From Leguminivora glycinivorella (taxonomy: Eukaryota; Arthropoda; Insecta; Lepidoptera; Tortricidae): a stretch of DNA of 64,000 nt. A program made the position numbers and the translations under genes. Location: assembly GCF_023078275.1 (NCBI RefSeq), contig NC_062992.1, positions 9,995,706 through 10,059,705 of the forward strand, read 5' to 3'. Of the stretch, positions 44,401 to 56,400 are shown piece by piece; the first letter of the stretch is position 1; every line of letters starts with the position of its first letter. The notes below the pieces were generated by a model. The model was not told the DNA's origin. It made no database searches and was given only the letters and a program-made list of their open reading frames with translations.

Positions 44401-47400
44401 AGCCCCCTCCTCCTCAACCGGCTCCGCGTTGGTCACACACACTTTCCGCGTGCAGAAGTAGCTGGTCCCGTCCTCGTTGCACCAGCAGGTGTTGCAGTCC
44501 ATTATGAACATGCGGTTCTCCACGCAAACCTTCTTCGTGGCGTTCTTGGAGGATTTGGTGGCCTGATGTGGAGGAAATGGTGATGATGAAATAGGTGAAA
44601 ATGGTTTATTTACGTAATGTTATATGATTAAATGTGTTGCTTAACTTCAAACTTGGATTAATCCATTCTGCTTTAAGTTTGAATATATAAAAAACTATCT
44701 CCACTTATAAAAATCACGTCAATTCGTCGCTCCGTTTTGCCGTGAAAGAAGGACAAACAAACAGACACACACACTTTCCCATTTATAATATAAGTATGGA
44801 TGTAATATAATCTGAAAGATAATCAACCTTATAGCAGATAGGTGAGGTGAATGTGTAAAAATAAGGTGAAAGTGGCAAAATCCGTCATTTGGAAAAATTC
44901 CGTCCACGGGAATTATTTACGAACTACGAGGAATTGGTAATTTAATCTACAAATCACAGATTGCTTTTAGTTCCAGCAAAAAAGCAGATGGGCATTATCT
45001 AAGGATGAAAACAATACATTACACACAAATTAAAAAACCCAAGCTCTGTTTGCATTTAGAGTGAGCAATAGTGAGCATTACAACATTGACAAATTATCCA
45101 ATTCGATTTGCGTATCAAATAATTCGAGAGAAAATAGTAAAATAAAAATAGTGAACTCATGATTCATGAAATAATCGTGCGAATGATGAATAAATATCGG
45201 AAAAAGGCATTTACCTAGTACTTAACACAGTTCTCAATATTATAAAGATTCCTGAAAAAATGGGTAAATAAAAGATTAATGATAATTTTATAGCTTAATA
45301 ATTTATGACGCCTTATGCTATTTAATTCTAATTTGGTGCGATTCATATCTATTTTGTTGGTTTATTCTTATGTTTAGAATCTTCTCCTTTTAAGGGCACG
45401 ATTGGGTTCATTTCCTGTAACAAAACAAATATTGAATTAAAATACAAGCGGCAATGTTATTTTCTCATTCTACTTTTTACTATGGGGGTTGGTTACAAGT
45501 TCTTAAATTTAGCTAGCAACACTACAGGTTCTTCAGTAAAAATGTGTTAAAAGTTTAAGTAAGAATGTGATGTTTAAGTTAAACGTAGTAGGTACAAATG
45601 CTTAGCCAGCTTCCGAGAAAAAAAACCTTGACTATTCAGGGATGCAGCCAACAAAAAAAAGTGTTGTGACCGTTAGACGGCGCGCTCTCACATGCGACCT
45701 TACATTGCGGACTCAATGAGGTCACATACAAGTCAGCACATCCATCAAAAACCGCAATGTAACGAAATTCACCAGTTTTCACACTGTTAAAATTAGCCCT
45801 AACAGTAAGAAACGTACGTGCAACTCATGGAACACCTCGACGTCGTCCGGCAGCGGACACGGCTTGTTGGCGCAGCTGAAGTCAGTGCCGTCTGAGTTGC
45901 AGTGGCAGCAGGGCCATGTTTTTTTTTTCAAAGTTGTCCACCCCACTTTTTTTGTAACATGGGTATTTTTCAAGCGATTCATTCTCAGAATCGAGGAGTT
46001 TTTCGATCCTGACAGGAGAAAAAAAAATGTCTCAAGATTTCCATACATGTGTCAAACCTTCCATTCCGTTACCACCATTCAAAATGTATGAAAAAAGGGT
46101 AACGGAATGAGGAAAAACCTTGGGACATATTTATCTCCTATTAGGATAGAAAAAGCTCGCGATTTTGAATAGAAACAACTACGAAAAAATAAATGGCCCA
46201 GTAACGCAAGGAGGATGAGGGTAACAAACGTACGTGCAGCTCATGGAACACCTCCACGTCGTCCGGCAGCGGGCACGGCTTGTTGGTGCAGCTAAAGTCA
46301 GTGCCGTCCGAGTTGCAGTGGCAGGGGTTGCAGCCCACGTAGAACGTCGTGCTCGGCTTGCACACCGAGTGCCTCTCTATGTGATCTACACCCTGGAAAT
46401 TTAAATCTTTAGTTTGTAAACTGGCACATATGTAAAGAGTACCTAAACTTTTGGCAAAAAACCATTTTCGATACAAGCTTTTATAGCTGATTGCATTTTA
46501 ATACTTTTAGTGCGTTTTCACATTATCCGATCTGATGTCGGAACGATTTCAAAGGCAAAAAATAAAAATTAAAGATGGCGGCTTGGATCGGCGGATCGGT
46601 ATCGGTCCTACGTCCGATATCGGATCGGATAATTTGAAAACGCACTTATATGTCATTAGGATATTTAGTTATGGTGTTTTATAACATACAAAAAATAATA
46701 ATTGCGGCAATATCGAAAATTTTATTTTATGAATGAAACACCTAAATGAAATTAGATTGAGTTGTTTCATAGAATAGTTCTTATGGCCTCCTATGTTCAT
46801 TATCAGATAAACTCGATGGTACCACAATATCTAGTATATTACTGTCGGTGTCTGTTTACATACGCATGCAAATTTAAAGATTCATTGAAAACCGGGATCA
46901 AGGCAAATTGGATTTGCAACATTTGACTCATATTTCAAACATAGTTATGTTAAATAAAAGTTTTAAATTATACATACCTCATTTTCCATGAAAACTTCGA
47001 CTTCCTTATCCACATCTTTACCCCCATCTTTGCCATCTTTATCCATACATTCATTTTGAGTGCAGCTATAACTTTCGCCGCTTTCCGAACATTTGCAAGT
47101 GTTGCAATCATTTAGAAATTCCTCATTTGGTTTACATGCTGATCTTTTTACACGACCACCTTTTGCGTTTTCATTAATATAAGAATCATCCAAGATTTCA
47201 ACGTCTTTATGTACTTTTAAATTGTCAGAGTTACTTTCTTCTTCAGTAATTTCGAGTTCTTTAACTTTTAAGTCATCAGTTTGTTCTTCAACTTGATCTT
47301 TAGTTCCTTGACTTAATAAAGTTTCTAATAATTCTAAATCTTCATCAAAAAGGTTTGTACTGTTATTAGCAGCAAAATCGGTCATAACTTGGTCAGGTAT

Positions 47401-50400
47401 TTGTATTGGTGTGTCTACGTCGTTGTTATCAAAATCCTCTAATTCTTTAAGATTTACTCCAGTAAGATCTTTATCTGGATCAGTAGTTGTATCGAGATCT
47501 TCTAAATTTTGGTTTTTATGTTTTTGATCTTTTGCGCCAGATTCAAGTATATCATTACTGTTAAGATCTGGTACTTCAGGTAATTCGTTCTGAAAAGTAC
47601 AAAACTTAAGTTAATATTATGAAATGAAGGAATCACTGACCTTCTTAAATAAACAATTCAAAATGACCGACTGGCGATCACATACCATAGTAATTGCAAA
47701 AATGTTTTTGTTTGTGCAAATAAATTTAAAATATAAAAGAAATTTCATTTTAGAAATAATGGAATAAACTTATGTCTATGCATTCAGTATTGTTCCAAAC
47801 TTTCGGTCAGTATAACTTATTAAGTTAATAAAGTAATGGCACATACCTGGTCCTAGAAGGTCCAACTCCTGCTGCAACTGTCATTCCAGTGGACATCCAA
47901 TCACCAAACGTTGTTTAACACAAAAACAGGTGCAATATGTATGAACGTGGCTGTTAAACCGTTTATGAAAGTGTAAATCTTAGTAACTAAGCCGGCCAGG
48001 TATTCAAAAAGATCTACACAGTAGTAAATGGGGTACAGATATTATTGAATACCAAGCTCATTTAGCTACTTTGGCTGAAGTGCTGTCCACATATCTTGAC
48101 GGGCTCAGGTCGATCTTAAAAGTATCTTTACATAAGTTTCTACCTTTACGTTATCGAAATCATATACCTGATTCCTTAAAGATAGACTGTGGATGGATAA
48201 GTGTATTAAATGATCACGGATATATTTTAAAACATCTGCAGGTTGGCTACAAACTCTAAAAACATTATGGGTTTGCTGGTCAAATACTTTTCAAGTGGTG
48301 CCATGACAGGTTGCCCAGGATTTTTTATGTCCAGGATTTCCACAATTTTATAGAACAAAACCTGAGACAGGGACAAGCTATGACGGCGCCATCTTTGTAA
48401 ACCTCTTTTCCTCTTTGTAAACAGTTGCAACCGCATTAGTGCACACCGGATGAAATCCCCAGTGCAATCCCCAACTTTAAATATTATATAAATCTTTAGA
48501 CTCACCGGTTCTGCGGTTTCTACTGCACCAGTTTCCCCGTGTCTGTCTTCGAAGTGCATGTCACCTGAAATTCGTAATAATATATGTATAAGTACATAAA
48601 AATAATAAATAAATATAAATAAATATTATAAGACATTCTTACACAAATTGACTGAGGCCCACGGTAAGCTCAAGAAGGCTTGTGTTGTGGGTACTCAGAC
48701 AACGATATATATAATATATAAATACTTATATACATAGAAAACATCCATGACTCCTGAACAAATATCTGTGATCATCACACAAATAAATGCCCTTACCGGG
48801 ATTCGAACCCGGGACCGCGGCGCAGCAAGGCAGGGTCACTACCGACTGCGCCAGACCGGTCGTCAAATTTAAGCAAGCAGAAACTGCGAACGATACGATT
48901 ATTAAGCTTACAATATTGAGGGCGTTAATTCAAATCTCACCCAAGACATTTTATGGTATTTATAAAGATGTTATAAACAAAAAATATTGCTACATTAAAA
49001 GTTATTTTCATTAGGGCTTTTAGTCAAAAGCTGTCAATCAACAATAAACTGCCATTGTCTGCTATACACGACAGTGGCAACAATTTAAAATTAAGGTTAA
49101 AAAAGAGAGAAAGTTGAGAGTATCTGGCGGTTACAAGTATTTCTGTCTCTCGTATGTACAGTTAAAAAGCTGTGAATACAGACAAAGTGCCAAGAATATG
49201 TAAGAATATATACACCTTCATATACAGGCAATAAAGTTCTGTATACATATTTTTGGCACTTTGTACAGCTGTGTTTTTGACTGTAATTGGGATATGAGAT
49301 GAATTCTTGTTGAGCTAGAGATTATCACGCCATTGAAGAACTTTAAATCCTCTTATAAGCACTAAAACACAACATTACATTTTGATTATAATAAGTAAAA
49401 AAAAAACTAACTAGGAATAGCCATGCAGCCCATCTTGGTGCACATGGCGCGGCCGGAGTTGCACCAGCACATGTTGCAGTCGTTCTTCCACTGGCTCTGT
49501 GGCGCGCAGCGCAGAAGGGGTTCTGGAAGGTAAATGTGGTATTACGTTTTGTGGATAGAATTATGAAGGATACAACTAGATCCGTTAGTGTATGAGGCTT
49601 CTTAACTCGAATGCGGGTAAACCGTAGCTAAGGCAGTAGTCCCACCAAAAGCGGGCGTTTTACAGTTCATAGCCAGACTACGAACTATAACTCGCGTCTC
49701 TTTTATTTACACGGGAGCGACTATCTTTTGTTCATTTCTATAGCCGATAGCTCATAGCTTAATCACTTTTGGTGGGACCAGTGCCTAAATCTCTGAGGCA
49801 AATACGAAAAGGAGTATCATATTCGTGTTATGAAGAATATTGTTTGAAAATACATTATTAAAATTTTTAATTATGCTAACTACATTAGGTACAATGTAGT
49901 TATTTGGTTATGATGGACGCCTAGCGCCTCTACAACATAAAACAGAAGCTCCTCAATTACGTAGCCCAATAGATTCTGGCGTAAGTTCGGAAGCTAGCTA
50001 GCAAGACAGTTTGGCGAGAAACATAAGTGTGTTATAATATAATGTGCCCGCCTACTTATTTATTAAATAAAAATAAAAAAAACATTTACTGAGACTTTGT
50101 GCATAAGAACCTTTCCCTAATGGGAAGCGATATATTACCTGTCTCCTGTCCAGGACAAGCCTTGTCCGTGCAGAACCGCTTGCCCTCCGGAGAGCAGACA
50201 CAGTCGTTACACTGGCTCTGCCAGGCTGTCCCGGGAGCGCAGTGTACGCCTTTAGGTATGATTGCCTTAGACTGTTATTGTCGTATCTCACCTGTCTCCT
50301 GTCCAGGACACGCTTTGTCCGTGCAGAACCGCTTTCCCTCTGGCGAGCAGACACAGTCGTTACACTGACTCTGCCAGGCTGTCCCGGGAGCACAGTCTAC

Positions 50401-53400
50401 GCCTTTAGGTATGATTGGCTTGGTCGGTGCTGCTTCGGCTGAAATGAAAAAGACTCATATGAAACACTAGCTTTTGCCCGCGGCTTCGCTCTCGTTAAAA
50501 TTGCGTAATGCTCTATACAAATTACCACCCCCATTTTAGGTAAGTGGAAGGATAGAAAGAGATAAAAAGTAGCCTATGTCACTCTCCATCCCTTCAACTA
50601 TCTCCACTTAAAACATCACGTTAATTCGTCGCTCCGTTTTGCCGATAAAGACGGACAAACAAACAGACACACACGCTTTTCCATTTATAATATTAGTATG
50701 AATTGTTATTCTAGACCATCTAGGATGGTATGGCTATGGACTCACGCACGAGAACTAGTGCTACACTGTCTGGAATAAGTTAACTTATGTAGACGTTGTT
50801 ATAATTACATAGCACATTTGCTATTGCAAATAAATACCACAAAATGGCAGTATATACGAAATCCGACACTGGTTTGATCAAGTTTGATAATATTTTGACG
50901 CAGGTGGGTAACTTCATAAAATATACCACGATTTCATAATATTAACCTTAGTTTCTTATACATATAATTATGTAAATATGTATAAAAAAAATTAACCAAC
51001 ATATTCGAAGGGGGCCTTGGGTGACAACCTATTGTATAAAAGCTCCATGACAGCCACAGTCTGCTATAGACGACAGAGGTTAAAGTGCAAATAAAAATGA
51101 ATTTAAATCAAACTGGTTAAGAATTCAAGCGGTTTATTAGCCTGCGTGCGGTGTGTAGTACCAGATACTTAAAACACTAATACTACTTACTAATGATGTT
51201 AAACCCTGCGAAAAGGATTAGTCTGAAAATAAATGCTGGGTATTATAACCTAGCACATGTTGAGACGAATCCTTAAACTAAGCACGAAAAATGTACTTAG
51301 CTTAAGTGAATTTGCATATTACCTTTTTATTTTGTATTTTTTATTTTCCATTGCTGTACTATTATTAAACACATAACACAAAAGTATTATGGTAATAATA
51401 GTACATTACATCAGAGGCCGGGAAAATGAGGATTTCCGGCCAAGTGGGTATATACGGCCGAGCGAGCGTGCGAGCGAGGCCGGATAGGGATACGACGTTT
51501 TCACGCCAAGGCATGTATAGTGCTTTTCTCAAACATACAATGAAATAAAAAAAAATGCTCTAAAGGACAATATTTTATAAAAAAAAGTTACTTTGCAGGC
51601 CTAGGCCTAAAAAATAATATGAAATCCCTTTACAGTCCTCTCGAGTTGTTGCGCCCAAAAAGCGATACTTCCCAGCCCATTTTAAGGAACGTAAAGACAA
51701 TATTTCATTGCATGTTTGAGAAAACGTACCTATTTTTTTTTACTTACTGGTAACGCTGGCACACTCCATGATAGTGCAAATCCCAAGTCCGTTGTCGAGG
51801 CAGCGGCAGGTGTTGCAGTCGCGCGCGAACGTCGTGTTAGGCTTGCAGCGGATCGGCTCATCTGCAAAGACTATTTTCTTTAAGATTCTATTGGTAGCTG
51901 GACTTCGAAACCAACAAGGTACACGTTAATAGTAGGGATGTACCGACTATTGATTTGGCCGACTAAGCCGACTACCGACTAGTCGGCGCTTTGGCGGCCG
52001 ATTAGTCGGCCGACTAGTCGGCTAGTCGGCCAGAACATAATTTTCGATAAATTCACATTTTGAATGTCATTTTTGACCCTTCGTTTGCGCTTTTCATGAT
52101 TTTTTTACAGATGTTCGAAGGTTCATGACAATATTTATATACATTTTCCAGTTTTAACAACCGGCTTGGCTTAGTGGGTAGTGATCCTGCCTATGAAGTC
52201 GATAATCCTAGGTAGGAAATTTATTTCTGTGGTGATAACAAATATTTATTGTTTTGACAAAAAAAGGAATAGCTACATAATACACCCATAATTTTCAGCT
52301 GGTAATTTAATTTTGTACTGTTTTTCTATCACTAATGAAGTGCCGACTAATCGGCCCTTTTTACCGACTAATCGCCGACTAATCGCCGACTACAAATGTG
52401 GCCGGATATTCGGCTTTCCCGACTAGTCGGTACATCCCTAGTTAATAGTTATTTTCTCCTCACTAAATAAATAAATAAATAAATATTATAGGACATTCTT
52501 ACACAGATTGACTGAGCTCCACGGTAAGCTCAAGAAGGCTTGTATTGTGGGTACTCGGACAACGATATATATATATATATAATATACAAATACCTATATA
52601 CATAAAAAACGTCCATGACTCAGGAACAAATATCTGTGATCATCACACAAATAAATGCCCTTACCGGGATTCGAACCCGGGACCGCGGCTCAGCAGGCAG
52701 GGTCACTACAGACTGAGCCAGACCGGTTGACCTTGAATATAATCAAATTTTCTGCTTTAAAATTGATAAAAGTGGGTGAATGAAGATGAAGATGATTTAC
52801 CACCTGTGGAAGTACTGGAAGCAGTGATAATTTGCGAATATATATCATTTATATAGTAAGTATATTTGTTTATATCTGCATTTATTTATATTTATGTATT
52901 ATACAGTATGTAAACTAACGAAAACCATTTACTGTAACCCGTAAATGTCCAGGTGATACTGAGAAACTTTTACTATGGGATCAACCCCGAAATCACGAAA
53001 ATATAAAAATTTTACCTTCCAATAAAATTGTTATTATTTTGCCTGGTATATCCGAGGTCTTATATAGAGAGAGTACGTCGTAGACGTCGCATCGGACCGA
53101 TAGATGGCGCCATCGTTCGTTGTAAGTCGCTCCGGCGTCACACCGCCGCGATGTTGGTAGTCCCGTTTTCCCCACCTGCAACATAAGGCTCCTACGCGCC
53201 CCGGCCCGCCACCAGCCACCCTCATTGTTGAGGAGAAGTGCCGACGGTATATTAAGCCTACCAGGAAGGCATCACTCAGACCTCGGATATACCAGGCAAA
53301 ATAATAACAATTTTATTGGAAGGTAAAATTTTTATATTATTTGTGCCGTTTGTATATCCGAGGTCTTATATAGAGACCTGTTTATTATCTCCTGGTGGCG

Positions 53401-56400
53401 AGTCAGCTGGCGCGCAAGCCTTTGGTAGCCCTATTGGCATAGCATAGAAGAATAAGTGAATCGGTTGTTGAACCGATTTGACAGATGTATCAGTCGAAAT
53501 CGCCTTCGATCCGCGAATATCTCGGTGCCAGAAACGCCTAAAGAGATTTTCGTGATGACGTTTAGCTTTAGTCAGCGAATAGTTAGAGAAATGACATTAT
53601 TATACATTGTAGGCGAGGCTGACTTGAACAAGATACAAAAACCTTAGATACACTTTTATTATTAACAGACACGTTATTTTATCAGGTTATTATAAACCCA
53701 ATTTCAGACACAAAGTGTGGAAATTAACTGTAAAAGTAGTGTAACTATCTGTACTGTAGCAGGGTAACGTAATTGATACTGCTTTTGTCAACCCTTCGTA
53801 AAAATTATCTAAATCAATATTAGCTTTGATATGACTATTTAAAGTCCAACGTCTTACGTCCATATCAAACACAGAAAAAGGTCATCACTCACGCGCCCGA
53901 GTGCTATTTGTTACGATACTGGTATTTTCGATCAGACTATTTCGCGTCAAGCGAGCGCGGTTACAAGCGAGACTCCTGAACTCTGAACTCTTTTTAGTGA
54001 GGGCATTTGAGGATACTGATCGCTCGGTAAAACTAGCCTAGAAGATGAAAAGTACGAGCGCTGTCGATTGCTACTACACTGGACGGAGGTATCAGTCGAT
54101 TTCTTCAAGTCAGTCATTGACTCTTAGGGTAATCCATTACCTAATCCAAAACCCGATGCGACGGATTTCTACTTCGTGCAATGAAGGTCGACAGTGTAGA
54201 CTGAGAGGTGACGTCCGTGTCGCATCGCTGGTGGTTGCTGAACACGTCGTGGTAGCAGGTCAAGGGGTGAATTAAAACACCGCCACACATGCGCGCTTTG
54301 AGAGCGTAGGCGGAGCGCAATAATGGCGGTGCACCGCACAAACGCTGGCGTTGCGCCCAGTGGGCACTAGCGGGAACTAACGAGCGCGGATTGCGAGCGC
54401 AACGCGCGCGGGACGCGAGCGGAATGCGCGCGCATTCAGCGCGCTGATAGCGTAGCGTTAGCGAAGCGGAATGCGCTTTATGTGTGGCGGAGGCTTAATA
54501 CGTACCGTTGTACGGCGTAATGCAGGGCTCTCGCAGACGAAGAGGTACGATGACGGGCGAAGCAGAAGAAGGCGAGGTCACCGAAGGTCACTTACTTGGC
54601 TCCCAGGGGTGCATACTGACCTCGTACGACAGTCTGTTGGAGTCAGCAGTTACTGTCGTAGTTACTCGTAACCGAAGAGATGTAGTCCTGCCATCGTACA
54701 GCATAACATAACATACAACCGAACTGTGCATAGCATATAGTGCTATGCGAACCTTAATCCGGCTGCATGTCACTTCAGTCGCCAGCGCCACCGCCTGTTG
54801 AAGATTATTTTCCATCGGAAGAGCTTTACTTTGTACAATATTCCGATTATTTAAGGTCTTATCGGGCTGCAAATGCAAGCAAAACAGGAGCGATTGGCCT
54901 ACAGCTATCGGCAGCTGTACGAGGTAATGCTGGAAACCAACCTCCCTCTGTAGACTACGAAAGTTGTGAAATTGATGAAATCAGGTTCTACGATCGAATC
55001 AAGCTCTATATTAATTCAGTATAGTCGAGCCAGATGATAACTACTGAAGTCCTCCTGAGTTCCTGGCCCCTTTCGCTTTGAGCTGGAATCTCAAGTTCAC
55101 TAAGGCGAAGCGGGTTTATTATTCCCAATTTGTTTATTAGAGGCTCGGCGAATAAGTTAATCTCTCGAATGGACAGGGGGCGCCACAAGCCTCCGGGAAA
55201 TCGTCGTGTACTTGGAACCCCCGCGGCCAGATTACCGATCGGTTTTGGTGTCCGCCCGGTAAACAGACGCACGCTCAGGATGCAGCACGCTGGCTCGAAT
55301 TCAGATCTGGACATTCTGAAAGAGTTTTTTTTTTTTTTAATTCCGCAAACCTTTACGATGTCTTTGACCTACACAATGAGCGACGTACAGGAATCACAGG
55401 GTCGTCTCGCGAGGCGCCTCTCCGATTAGATAGCTCGCGAACATCGTCAGGACACCCTCGCAGCAGTGCGGCTCCTCGTCCGGTTATTGACGTCTTACCT
55501 CGTTCAACTATGGGTGGCCAAGCCACGTTAGGACGTAGCATCTTTAGAATTTATCTGTTCTCACTTCGGCGACGGAGGAGTCATTGGTCAAAATAGAGTG
55601 TAAATACTGTCGAAGTACTTCACGGGAACTGGAAAGAGAAGAGTGGATACCATAGTGTACGGGATGTCAGCTGATAGCGGCGCCCGGCGTCACATTGGAG
55701 GGCAGTATCAGCCTGGTCAGCAACAGAGTCTGCAACGATACCGTAGCAGACGGAGCCCGGATATGGTCGTGGCACCATTGTAGGGGAAGACAGTGCTCGC
55801 GGTGAGCGTGACATCTTAGGCGCGACGGGCGTTATCAGCGTGGCGGCTAGCAGTACCAAGGGACCACATCAGCAATCTTACCAGCTTGTCACTGCAGCAG
55901 ACGATGTTACGTTCGGCGGTGAGATTGAGACGGCCGTCGTCAGCTCGAAAGGCGTCTTCGATGCCCCTGTCGCGTCACGCAGTATCGTGCTCGGTGGCCC
56001 TCTCGAGGTCGCCGCCGTCAGCGCGGGAGGCACCGGCGCCAGCATGACAGTCAGCTACATCGGTGAACAGCATCAACAGAGTTCGCGGCGTCGTCACGGC
56101 AGACGCGGCAGGAAAATTAGCGACGCCTTCGCGGCAGCCGCAGTATTGCGCTCGGTGGCGCGATGAAGGTCGCCGCGTCTGCAATCTTACCTCGTGCGAT
56201 CGAGGCGACATCAAGGCGCCAGCATCAGCGTGTCGGCCGACGACACCGGTGGAAAACTTCAAGTAGCTTGCGGCGATGTCACGGCAGACGCAGCAGAAGG
56301 ATTGCGACGCCTGTGCAGCGGTTAACAGTATTACGCTCCGCATCACCACTGAGGCTTGTCACCATCGAGGCGCCAGCATAAGCGTGGCGGCCAGCGATAC

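Noticed and set aside
50052..50442. Open frames over the tandem PLD copies
   Set aside because: Different frame or strand from the six-Cys domain; shadows.
54767..55024. 85-aa open frame on + in the GC-rich block
   Set aside because: No recognisable domain and no splice or regulatory context. Cannot be excluded, but not supported.
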